Positions 18,647 to 26,931 of a stretch of DNA of 64,000 nt are shown one piece after another. Both the position numbers and the translations under genes were made by a program. The stretch comes from Nitrospira sp. (lineage in GTDB: Bacteria; Nitrospirota; Nitrospiria; Nitrospirales; Nitrospiraceae). The notes beneath the pieces are model-generated. The model saw only the letters and a program-made list of their open reading frames with translations, was not told the DNA's origin and made no database searches. Each line of letters opens with the position of its first letter. Position 1 is the stretch's first letter. The DNA lies in assembly GCA_030123605.1 (NCBI GenBank), contig CP126123.1:1426001-1490000 (forward strand). Reading direction: 5' to 3'.

Positions 18647-19318
18647 ATGGTTGGCGGTATTACACATCAATATCACGGCTCTGCTGAGGGGATCACAGCC
18701 ATTGGCATTGATGTCGGCGGTCAACGCAAAGGATTTCATGCAGTCGCGCTGACAGCAGGCCGGTACTCAGCTCATTGTGCTTCTGCACAAGTGAGCACAG
18801 TAGTGGAGTGGTGTCATAGCGTCAACGGCATGGTGGTCGCCGTGGATGCTCCCTGTCGCTGGAGCAGGGATGGCCGTGCTCGCCCTGCCGAACGCCAGCT
18901 CAGGGCACAGGGCATCTGGTGCTTTTCCACCCCCACGCGTCGGCGTGCGCTCGAACACCAAAAAAACTACTACGGCTGGATGCTTCAAGGCGAAGCTCTG
19001 TTCCAGGCGCTGGAGTCATCACATGCCCCTTGTTCCGAGCTTCCTCTGCCGGGCCAGAAATGTTGCTTCGAGACTTTCCCGCACGCCATCACCCGACAAC
19101 TGACCAATGGCAACACTAGCGGTACGAATAAACGCGTGCACCGTCGAACGTTGCTGGGTGTGGCAGGAATTGATCTCGGCCACCTGACGAATCTTGATCT
19201 CGTGGATGCCGCGCTCTGCGCGCTGACGGCGTATTACGTCGCAACCGGTAGAGAATGCGTGTGTTATGGCGAGAGCGATTCTGGATTCATCATCGTTCCC
19301 AAACGCATTGACCCATGA
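18647..19318 (+). CDS. DUF429-family protein (RNase H-like fold) in the restriction operon
   Basis: A 223-residue protein. GIDVGGQRKGFHAVAL near the N-terminus and VAVDAPC near residue 65 match the DUF429 family, which is predicted to adopt an RNase H-like nuclease fold with acidic residues at these positions. TLVDAALCALTAYYV-like residues (LVDAALCALTAYY) near the end fit the last family motif. It starts 3 bases after hsdS, so it belongs to the operon. Its stop overlaps the start of a decayed hsdR copy. A nuclease or helper role in restriction is inference. Confidence 0.75.
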   Translation: MVGGITHQYHGSAEGITAIGIDVGGQRKGFHAVALTAGRYSAHCASAQVSTVVEWCHSVNGMVVAVDAPCRWSRDGRARPAERQLRAQGIWCFSTPTRRRALEHQKNYYGWMLQGEALFQALESSHAPCSELPLPGQKCCFETFPHAITRQLTNGNTSGTNKRVHRRTLLGVAGIDLGHLTNLDLVDAALCALTAYYVATGRECVCYGESDSGFIIVPKRIDP

Positions 19319-19450
19319 ATGAAACCGAAACCAAAGCCATGCATATTGATCCAGCTTCAACGCGGCGGGGTGGGGCCTGGTCGAATGAAGTCGCCTGTTT
19401 CAGGCGTATCCCATCACGCTCGGCCGCATCGAAGGTTGCGGGCTGGCTCG
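19315..19450 (+). pseudogene. Decayed 5' end of a second hsdR
   Basis: About 128 bases align almost without gaps with the first 129 bases of the intact hsdR at 21078. Both begin MNE-x-x-T-x-A-x-HIDPA, and later share TATCCCAT, CGCATCGAAGG and the words YPIT and GRIEG. One base is missing in this copy, so the frame breaks after about 14 residues, and homology ends near 19450. It starts in an ATGA overlap with the DUF429 stop, as a working hsdR would. It is the remnant of an older hsdR allele displaced by the cassette downstream. Confidence 0.75.
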
Positions 19451-19528
19451 TGCATCGGATGGACTCTCAAAGCAGGCAACTGCTAAGGATTTCTTAACAG
19501 TTCAAACCGACGAGTTAGATGAAGTGTA

Positions 19529-19547
19529 ATGTGCAACATTTGCACAT
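19529..19547. promoter_or_regulatory. Perfect 19-bp palindrome, likely operator of the toxin-antitoxin pair
   Basis: ATGTGCAA, spacer CAT, then TTGCACAT: two 8-bp arms in perfect inversion, 57 bases before the start of the DNA-binding protein gene. A possible -35/-10 pair (TTCAAA 19501-19506, TGTAAT 19525-19530, spacing 18) places the palindrome at the transcription start. Autoregulation by the helix-turn-helix protein is inferred. Confidence 0.55.
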
Positions 19548-19603
19548 CCAGGGGCCCTCATTGCTGCATCGGACGGCTATCGAAAGCACTGTAGGAATCA
19601 GCT

Positions 19604-20629
19604 ATGGCCAAAGACCTCACCAATTCCGCGGTTGATCGGCAGAATATTCTGAACAATCCCTATGCACTTGCCGAGATTGAGAAAGCGGCGGGTATCCGCG
19701 GCATTCCGTTTGAGGGGAAGACGGTGGTGCTGAAAGAGCAGGTCTCGGCGTTTTTCGAGGTCTCCCTCCGCACTGTAGAAAACTATTTGGAACGCAACGC
19801 CGAAGAATTGGCTCGAAACGGGTATGAGGTAGTGAAGGGTAACCGGTTGAAAACATTGAAGTTGGCTATCCAGGGCCTGGATGTTCCCGAAACAGATTTC
19901 GGGAACATCTCGAAGGCTCCGCAGCTGGGCGTCCTTGATTTTCGTGCCTTTCTTAATCTGGCCATGTTGATGACGGAGTCCGAGCGTGCCGGTCTGTTGC
20001 GCAAGGCCATTCTGGACATCGTCATTGACACGATCAACCGGCGTACCGGTGGTGGCACGAAATATATCAATCAGCCCGACGAAGATTTTATTCAATCGGC
20101 TTTCATCGAAGAGAACTATCGCAAGCAGTTTACGGACGCCCTGAAGGATTGCGTCGACATGGGCAATTTCAAATACTCCCTCTATACCGACAAAATCTAC
20201 GTGAGTATTTTCCGCGAGAAGGCTCAGGTGTATCGGCGTGTGCTGCGGCTGGACAAGCGCGCCAGTGTTCGGGACACGTTTTATTCGGAAGTGCTGGACT
20301 TAATCGCTGCGTACGAAGCCGGATTCGCGGATGCCCTGGTACAGCAATTCAGATCCAAGGGACGAAGGCTCACTTCCTGGGAAGTGGACACCTTGTTTGT
20401 GGCTTTTGAAAAACAGGCGCATTGGAAGCCATTAGTTGAGAAAGCGCGCAATAAAATGGCCAGCCGTGATCTTGCGTTTCGAGACGCCTTGCATCTTCAG
20501 CTTCAGGAATATGTCACTCCGCTCCAGCGTGATGAGTTCGAGCGGTTTCTCGGAGAGAAGAGTAAGGAACTAGCTGAGCGTTTGGAAGAAGCCAAAGATG
20601 TGATGAAGCGCCTCAAAGAACGACAATAA
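19604..20629 (+). CDS. DNA-binding protein, probable partner/antitoxin of the Doc toxin
   Basis: A 341-residue protein. Residues about 44-66 (LKEQVSAFFEVSLRTVENYLERN) look like a helix-turn-helix. The rest is helical, with a charged coiled-coil-like end (LAERLEEAKDVMKRLKERQ). It ends in TAATG, so its stop overlaps the start of the Doc gene by one base, typical of a toxin-antitoxin pair. It is much larger than Phd, the classical Doc antitoxin, so the partnership is new in form. Base use is more AT-rich than hsdM and hsdR, suggesting separate transfer. Confidence 0.65.
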   Translation: MAKDLTNSAVDRQNILNNPYALAEIEKAAGIRGIPFEGKTVVLKEQVSAFFEVSLRTVENYLERNAEELARNGYEVVKGNRLKTLKLAIQGLDVPETDFGNISKAPQLGVLDFRAFLNLAMLMTESERAGLLRKAILDIVIDTINRRTGGGTKYINQPDEDFIQSAFIEENYRKQFTDALKDCVDMGNFKYSLYTDKIYVSIFREKAQVYRRVLRLDKRASVRDTFYSEVLDLIAAYEAGFADALVQQFRSKGRRLTSWEVDTLFVAFEKQAHWKPLVEKARNKMASRDLAFRDALHLQLQEYVTPLQRDEFERFLGEKSKELAERLEEAKDVMKRLKERQ

Positions 20630-21078
20630 TGGCTTGGGTGTATCTAACTCTGGATCAAGCGATTCAGGTTCACAGCAAAACTGTGGAAGTCAGCGGCGGC
20701 GGCACATTAGGCCAGCTTGATATCGGCAAGCTAGAGGCAGTGCTCGAACATATCCAGAATGACGATTATTATCCGACGTTTGATGCCAAGCTGACGCATT
20801 TGTTCTTCTGTGCCTGTAAGTTTCATTGCTTCGAAGACGGCAATAAACGCATCGCCATCTCGCTCTGTGCTCAGATGCTGCTCTTGAATGGTTATCTACG
20901 AAGCATCGATGGCTTTATTCAGGACTCGGAAAATATTAGTTACCACGTTGCAGCTGAGAGCATTTCGAAGGAATTGCTCGGTGAATGGATTGACGCTGTT
21001 CTTCGGGGCGATGAGGATGACGAAGAATTGAAGCTAAAAATCTTTACTGCGATTTGCGGCAGCAACGAAGACGTGTAA
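20629..21078 (+). CDS. Doc-like toxin (Fic/death-on-curing family)
   Basis: A 149-residue Fic-fold protein. The core motif HCFEDGNKRIA at residues 66-76 matches the Doc form HxFxDxNKR. Doc inactivates elongation factor Tu by phosphorylation, whereas Fic proteins AMP-ylate; the Lys after GN favours Doc. The C-terminal tail is acidic. The gene is coupled to its upstream neighbour (TAATG) and its own stop overlaps the hsdR start by one base, so toxin and restriction enzyme are translated in one chain of overlaps. Confidence 0.85.
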   Translation: MAWVYLTLDQAIQVHSKTVEVSGGGTLGQLDIGKLEAVLEHIQNDDYYPTFDAKLTHLFFCACKFHCFEDGNKRIAISLCAQMLLLNGYLRSIDGFIQDSENISYHVAAESISKELLGEWIDAVLRGDEDDEELKLKIFTAICGSNEDV

Positions 21079-23486
21079 TGAACGAAGCCGACACCAGAGC
21101 CGAACATATCGATCCCGCCCTCAAGGCGGCGGGCTGGGGCGTGGTGGAGGGCAGCCGTGTGTTGCGCGAGTATCCCATTACGCCCGGACGCATCGAAGGC
21201 TCGGGGCGGCGGCCGAAACCGTTGATCGCGGATTATGTGCTGGTCTATCGCAACCACAAGCTCGCCGTGATCGAAGCCAAGGCTTGGAACGAAGCGCTTA
21301 CCGAGGGCGCGGCGCAGGCCAAGCAGTATGCCGGAAAGCTTGCTATTCGATTCACCTACGCCACCAACGGTCAGGGCATCTACGGCATCGACATGGAGAG
21401 CGGCACCGAGGGAGAGGTGCCGCAGTATCCCAATCCCGACGAACTCTGGAACCGCACCTTCGCCAAGCAGAATGCCTGGCACGACCGTTTCGCTACCGTA
21501 CCCTTCGAAGACAAGGGCGGTTCGCATCCGAGCCGTTATTACCAAGACATCGCCGTCGAACGGGTGATGGAGGCCATCGCCGAAGGCAAGCCGCGCATTC
21601 TACTCACACTGGCGACCGGCACCGGCAAGACGTTCATCGCGTTTCAGATCGCCTGGAAGCTGTTTCACAGCCGTTGGAACTTGAGCCGGGAGCCGTCGCG
21701 CCGCCCGCGCATGCTGTTTCTCGCCGACCGGAACATTCTGGCCGATCAGGCCTACAATGCCTTCTCCGCGTTTCCCGAGGATGCGCTCGTGCGGATCGCG
21801 CCGGACGACATCCGCAAGAAGGGCAAGGTGCCGAAGAACGGCAGCCTGTTCTTCACGATCTTCCAGACCTTCATGAGCGGGCCGCCGAAAGACGGTAAGC
21901 CATCACCCCATTTCGGCGAATATCCGCCCGACTTCTTCGATTGCATCGTGATCGACGAGTGCCATCGTGGTGGGGCCAACGACGAGAGCACCTGGCGCGA
22001 TATTCTCGAATACTTCGCCCCCGCCGTGCAGCTCGGCCTGACCGCCACACCCAAGCGCAAGGACAACGTGGACACCTACGCCTACTTCGGCGAGCCGGCA
22101 TACGTCTACTCCTTGAAAGACGGCATCAACGACGGCTTCCTGACGCCCTTCAAGGTGAAACAGATTTCGACGACGCTGGACGACTATGTCTACACGCCGG
22201 ACGATCGGGTGATGGAAGGCACGGTGGAATACGGCAAACGTTACACCGAAGCCGACTTCAACCGGATCATCGAGATCAAGGAACGCGAGGCGCATCGGGT
22301 GAAATTGTTCATGGAGTTGATCAACGGGCAGGAGAAGACGCTGGTCTTCTGCGCCACCCAGGACCATGCGCTGGCGGTGCGCGACCTGGTCAACCAGATG
22401 AAGGCGAGTCCCGATCCGAACTACTGCCAGCGTGTGACGGCCAACGACGGCGCTCTGGGTGAACAACATCTGCGCGACTTCCAGGATAACGAGAAAACCA
22501 TCCCGACCGTCCTGACCACCTCGCAGAAACTTTCGACCGGCGTGGACGCCCGCAACATCCGCCACATCGTGCTGATGCGCCCGATCAACTCCATGATCGA
22601 GTTCAAGCAGATCATCGGGCGAGGCACCAGGCTCTACGACGGCAAGGACTACTTCACGATCTACGACTTCGTGAAAGCCCATCACCACTTCAGCGACCCG
22701 GAATGGGACGGTGAACCGATCGAGCCGAAACCGAAGGACCCTTGCCCGACGTGTGGCCAATCGCCCTGCCGGTGCGAAAAAACGCCCCCGCAGCCCTGCG
22801 GTGTATGCGGCAAACATCCATGCGCCTGCGAGCGAGAGCCTTGTGTGAAATGCGGCCAGAGCCCCTGCCGGTGCAAGAAAAAGGCAAAGGTGAAGCTGGC
22901 GGACGGCAAGGATCGCGCGATTCAGCACATGATGGTCACGACGTTCTGGCATCCGGACGGTACACCCATGTCGGCACAGCAATTTCTGGAGTTGCTCTTC
23001 GGCAAGCTGCCGGAGTTTTTCAAGGACGAAGCGGAACTGCGTGCGTTGTGGAGCCTGCCCGATACGCGAGCCAAACTCCTGCAGGGACTCGCCGAGAAGG
23101 GATTCGGCCGAGAGCAAATGGCCGAGATGCAAACGATCATCGACGCGGAGAAGAGCGACCTCTTCGATGTGCTGGCGCACGTGGCCTATGCCCTGCCGCC
23201 GCTCAGCCGGGAGGAGCGCGCCGCGAAGGCGAAGGTGGAGATCAGCACCCACTTCACCGGCAAGCAGCAGGCCTTCCTCGACTTCGTGCTCGCTCATTAC
23301 GTGACGGTGGGCGTGGAGGAGCTGGACCAGGAGAAACTGACGCCGCTGCTCCGCCTCAAATACCACAACTCCATCGCCGATGCCGTGGCCGACCTGGGAA
23401 GGCCGGAGGAGATCGGACAGGTCTTCACCGGATTCCAGAAGTACCTGTATCAGGATGTGCGCGGCCCTCAGCCCCGGATGTTTTGA
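21078..23486 (+). CDS. hsdR: Type I restriction endonuclease subunit HsdR with Cys-rich insert
   Basis: An 802-residue R subunit that cuts unmethylated DNA after ATP-driven translocation. Order: HSDR_N nuclease domain (residues about 45-85, with IADYV and the ExK of AVIEAK), helicase motor with LATGTGKTF, DECH and GRGTRLYDG, then a C-terminal EcoEI-type domain. Residues about 555-600 hold twelve cysteines in three CxxCGxxPCxC-like blocks, a probable zinc-binding insert. ATG 21078 overlaps the Doc stop; it matches the remnant copy's start. No stop or frameshift, so it should work. Confidence 0.93.
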   Translation: MNEADTRAEHIDPALKAAGWGVVEGSRVLREYPITPGRIEGSGRRPKPLIADYVLVYRNHKLAVIEAKAWNEALTEGAAQAKQYAGKLAIRFTYATNGQGIYGIDMESGTEGEVPQYPNPDELWNRTFAKQNAWHDRFATVPFEDKGGSHPSRYYQDIAVERVMEAIAEGKPRILLTLATGTGKTFIAFQIAWKLFHSRWNLSREPSRRPRMLFLADRNILADQAYNAFSAFPEDALVRIAPDDIRKKGKVPKNGSLFFTIFQTFMSGPPKDGKPSPHFGEYPPDFFDCIVIDECHRGGANDESTWRDILEYFAPAVQLGLTATPKRKDNVDTYAYFGEPAYVYSLKDGINDGFLTPFKVKQISTTLDDYVYTPDDRVMEGTVEYGKRYTEADFNRIIEIKEREAHRVKLFMELINGQEKTLVFCATQDHALAVRDLVNQMKASPDPNYCQRVTANDGALGEQHLRDFQDNEKTIPTVLTTSQKLSTGVDARNIRHIVLMRPINSMIEFKQIIGRGTRLYDGKDYFTIYDFVKAHHHFSDPEWDGEPIEPKPKDPCPTCGQSPCRCEKTPPQPCGVCGKHPCACEREPCVKCGQSPCRCKKKAKVKLADGKDRAIQHMMVTTFWHPDGTPMSAQQFLELLFGKLPEFFKDEAELRALWSLPDTRAKLLQGLAEKGFGREQMAEMQTIIDAEKSDLFDVLAHVAYALPPLSREERAAKAKVEISTHFTGKQQAFLDFVLAHYVTVGVEELDQEKLTPLLRLKYHNSIADAVADLGRPEEIGQVFTGFQKYLYQDVRGPQPRMF

Positions 23487-23664
23487 TCTCCTCGCTGCCT
23501 CGCACAGCATCCTTCTATCCGGAGCCATCGGTGTCCGAAGGTTTCGTAGCGGATCACCGCACTATCTTCCCTTCGTCCTGCGCCACCAAGCCCCCATGCA
23601 AATGCGACCGATGATCGAGTACAGTGTCCTATGGACTGTTTCTGCCTGATGTCTTGGAGGAATC

Positions 23665-24006
23665 ATGGTGCGATCGAGACGACCGGAGTTGGAGAAGGAT
23701 AATCCCATTGCCCCGCAGCCCTATATCGGGCCAAGGAGAAGACGCGCGCTCGCTCGTGAGGCCTCATCCCGACGTACAGCGACACCGGTCAGGGTTCTCG
23801 GCGAGATCGAAGCGACGCTGCGGACGTTGCTGGAGGCGGCGGAACGGTTCGTGAACGGCACGCCGCGATCGAAGAAGCTGGAGGCGGAACGGAACGCGCT
23901 GCTGGAAGGGATCACGCAGGCGCGACGGCTGCTCTCGGTCGAGCCCATTCCCGCCAACGGGCGAAGCGGGCGCCGAAGGATCGGGAATCCGATGAAGGCG
24001 GACTGA
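23665..24006 (+). CDS. Small basic protein of unknown function
   Basis: A 113-residue protein, unrecognised. GGAGG lies well placed before the ATG. It begins with an arginine-rich segment (GPRRRRALARE), then a predicted helix (GEIEATLRTLLEAAERFV) and a second helix with LEAERNALLEGITQARRLL. The basic N-terminus suggests nucleic-acid contact. It lies between the restriction locus and a response regulator on the other strand, so context does not help. Confidence 0.55.
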   Translation: MVRSRRPELEKDNPIAPQPYIGPRRRRALAREASSRRTATPVRVLGEIEATLRTLLEAAERFVNGTPRSKKLEAERNALLEGITQARRLLSVEPIPANGRSGRRRIGNPMKAD

Positions 24007-24020
24007 TCGGCAAGGATGGT

Positions 24021-24575
24021 TCAGGGGCTGGAAGGGCCGTTCTTTTTCCCGGAAGCCTGCCTGTCCTGGTTCACCTGATCCATGAAGGCGGCAAAGTGGG
24101 CCGACAATCCATCCGCGCCATAGAGGTGTTCGAGATCGAGGAGAAGGCTGCCCAGGGTGGTCACGAGCTGCTCTTCGTCTTGCTTGACCTGCCCCCGCAA
24201 TCGGTGCGCCTCAATGGCGCGCTGGACGGCCAACAGCAGCGTGTGTTCACCGATCGGCTTCACCAAGACGTCGTACGCTCCTGCTCCCGCCGCCTGCCCG
24301 ATGAGATCCTGATCGTCCTTTTCGATCAACAACAACACCGGCGTCTGCGGGTGAAGCTTTCGCACCGCCCGCACGAACGCGACGCCCTCGATGCCGTGCT
24401 GCTGCCCGTCACAGAGCACGGCGTCATACTCGTTGGCTCGGATATGCTCGAGCGAGGCCAAGGCGGATTCCGCCGTCTCGATCTGTACATCGGGCAGCCT
24501 GAGGCGTAACGTCGAGGCCAGCGTGCTGAGGTGAATGGCGTCGTCATCGATGATGAGCAAGGAAGCGGTCCGCAT
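24021..24575 (-). CDS. Response regulator, receiver domain only
   Basis: A 184-residue receiver protein. The acidic pocket is IIDDD at 8-12, the likely phosphorylated Asp is at 56 (AVLCDG), and the conserved Lys is in VLVKPIGE. The C-terminal 60 residues form a helical tail rather than a known output domain. ATG 24575 is chosen because GAGAGG lies 6 bases before; the frame extends to 24656 without a good site. No histidine kinase is adjacent, so its partner is elsewhere. Confidence 0.8.
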   Translation of the reverse strand: MRTASLLIIDDDAIHLSTLASTLRLRLPDVQIETAESALASLEHIRANEYDAVLCDGQQHGIEGVAFVRAVRKLHPQTPVLLLIEKDDQDLIGQAAGAGAYDVLVKPIGEHTLLLAVQRAIEAHRLRGQVKQDEEQLVTTLGSLLLDLEHLYGADGLSAHFAAFMDQVNQDRQASGKKNGPSSP

Positions 24576-24732
24576 CGTCATCCTCTCACGATACCCAGTT
24601 TGCGACGGATGGGCAAACAGTTCTTGCCATCCATTGAGCCCGCCGGCCGTTCTCATTGTATGATAAGTTGATCGGAGTCCGTCGCGTCAGGAGGCGTCAC
24701 GTGACTGACGGATCTGTGGAGACCGGCTACCT

Positions 24733-26868
24733 ATGAGAATCTGGCCCGGACATCCCTACCCTCTCGGTGCCACGTGGGACGGCGAAGGAGTGAATTTCGT
24801 CCTGTTTTCCGAAAATGCCACGGCGGTGGAGCTCTGCCTGTTCGACAGTCCCACTGCCGCCGAGGAATCTCACCGGATCATGATCGAGGAATGCACCGAC
24901 CATGTCTGGCACGCCTACCTGCCGGAGGTTCGGCCGGGACAGCATTATGGCTATCGCATCCATGGACCCTCCGACCCCGAGGCCGGCCACCGTTTCAATC
25001 CCGCCAAGCTGCTGCTGGATCCCTATGCCAAGGCGATTGACGGCACGATCCATTGGTCCGATGCGCTGTACGGATATAAGATCGGCGACCCCCAGGCCGA
25101 TCTCTCACTCAACGAGGACAATACCGCCGGGCACATGCCCAAATGTGTGGTGATCGACCAGGCATTCACCTGGGGCGGAGACCAATTGTTGCGGACGCCG
25201 TGGGATCGGACGGTGATCTACGAACTCCATGTGAAGGGTTTTACGGCCAGGCATCCGGACATTCCCAAGAATTTGCGCGGTACCTATGCCGGACTCGCGA
25301 CGCCGGCGGTGATCGAGCATCTGCAGAATCTGGGCGTCACGGCCGTCGAACTCCTGCCGGTCCACCAGTTCATCCGCGACAAACATCTGGTCGATCGTGG
25401 CCTCACCAACTACTGGGGCTACAACTCTATCGGATTTTTTGCGCCGGAGAGTCAATATGCCACCACCTCGGATCGGGCGCAACACGTGTGGGAATTCAAA
25501 ACGATGGTGAAGGCGTTCCACAGTGCCGGCATCGAAGTCATTCTCGACGTCGTGTACAACCACACGGGAGAAGGCAATCATCTGGGCCCGACACTGTCGT
25601 TTCGCGGCATCGACAATGCGTCGTACTACCGGCTCATGCCTGACCAGCCGCGTTATTACCTGGACTATTCCGGTTGCGGCAATACGATGAACGTGCGCCA
25701 CCCTCGGGTGCTGCAACTGATCATGGACAGCCTGCGATATTGGGTCTTGGAGATGCACGTGGATGGTTTTCGCTTCGACCTGGCTTCCACGTTGGCGAGG
25801 GAACTGCACGACGTGGACCGGCTCAGCGCATTCTTCGACATCATTCATCAGGACCCGGTGCTCTCGCAGGTGAAACTGATCGCCGAGCCATGGGATTTAG
25901 GCCAAGGGGGGTACCAGGTCGGCAATTTTCCCGCCGGCTGGGCCGAGTGGAACGGACGCTATCGCGACACGATCAGGCGCTATTGGAAAGGCGACGGTGG
26001 GCAGGTGGCGGAAATGGCCTATCGCCTGTCCGGCAGCAATGATCTCTATGAGGGCGGCGGCCGCAGCCCTCATGCGAGCATCAATTTCGTGACGGCGCAT
26101 GACGGGTTCACCCTGCACGATCTGGTCTCCTACGACGAAAAGCATAACGAAGCCAACGGCGAAGAGAATCATGACGGCACCGACGACAACCTCAGTTGGA
26201 ACGGCGGGGTGGAGGGCCCCACGACGAAACCGTCGATCGTGACGCTCCGGGAACGGCAGAAACGAAATATGTTGGCGACGTTGCTCCTGTCACAAGGTGT
26301 CCCGATGATCTGCGGCGGCGATGAGATGGGGAGGACGCAACGAGGCAACAACAACGCCTATTGCCAAGACAATGAGATCAGCTGGATCGACTGGAATCTG
26401 AACAAACATCAGCAGGCGCTGGTGGCCTTCACCAAGAGCCTCATCCGACTGCGACAGCACCATCCCGTGTTCCGGCGCCGCCGCTTCTTTCAAGGCCGCC
26501 GCATCCGTGGCGCAGAGGTCAAAGACATCTCCTGGCTTCGCCCCGATGGGAAAGAGATGACGGACGACGACTGGTCACAAGGATATGTCCGTTGCCTGGG
26601 CGTCCGGCTGGCCGGCCATGCCATCGAGGAGAAGGACTCGAGGGGAAACGCCGTCTTGGACGAGACATTCCTGATGTTGCTCAATGCGCACCACGAACCC
26701 AGGCCATTCACCCTGCCCGCGCACAAGCCCGGTGTGCGGTGGCAACCGGTGCTGGACACGGCCGTCTCCCAGGGTCACGAAAAGACCGTGGCGCTCCTCA
26801 AAGGCGGGCTCCAATACGATCTCGACGCGCGCTCGCTCGCCCTGCTCCGCTTGCATGAAAAACCCTGA
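24733..26868 (+). CDS. glgX: Glycogen debranching enzyme GlgX (isoamylase-type)
   Basis: A 711-residue GH13 enzyme that hydrolyses alpha-1,6 branch points of glycogen. An N-terminal CBM48 domain (residues 1-130, starting WPGHPYPLGATWDGEGVNF) is followed by the catalytic barrel. Conserved regions seen are DVVYNHTGEG, the nucleophile Asp in DGFRFDLAS, the acid Glu in LIAEPWD and the third Asp in VTAHDGFTL. The C-terminal domain is beta-rich. Full length. It stands alone, with a convergent gene downstream. Confidence 0.95.
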   Translation: MRIWPGHPYPLGATWDGEGVNFVLFSENATAVELCLFDSPTAAEESHRIMIEECTDHVWHAYLPEVRPGQHYGYRIHGPSDPEAGHRFNPAKLLLDPYAKAIDGTIHWSDALYGYKIGDPQADLSLNEDNTAGHMPKCVVIDQAFTWGGDQLLRTPWDRTVIYELHVKGFTARHPDIPKNLRGTYAGLATPAVIEHLQNLGVTAVELLPVHQFIRDKHLVDRGLTNYWGYNSIGFFAPESQYATTSDRAQHVWEFKTMVKAFHSAGIEVILDVVYNHTGEGNHLGPTLSFRGIDNASYYRLMPDQPRYYLDYSGCGNTMNVRHPRVLQLIMDSLRYWVLEMHVDGFRFDLASTLARELHDVDRLSAFFDIIHQDPVLSQVKLIAEPWDLGQGGYQVGNFPAGWAEWNGRYRDTIRRYWKGDGGQVAEMAYRLSGSNDLYEGGGRSPHASINFVTAHDGFTLHDLVSYDEKHNEANGEENHDGTDDNLSWNGGVEGPTTKPSIVTLRERQKRNMLATLLLSQGVPMICGGDEMGRTQRGNNNAYCQDNEISWIDWNLNKHQQALVAFTKSLIRLRQHHPVFRRRRFFQGRRIRGAEVKDISWLRPDGKEMTDDDWSQGYVRCLGVRLAGHAIEEKDSRGNAVLDETFLMLLNAHHEPRPFTLPAHKPGVRWQPVLDTAVSQGHEKTVALLKGGLQYDLDARSLALLRLHEKP

Positions 26869-26931
26869 CGCATCGCACGCCGTGCGGCAACAGACCCTGA
26901 GCCATAGGGACAAGAAGCGTTCGTCACAATG

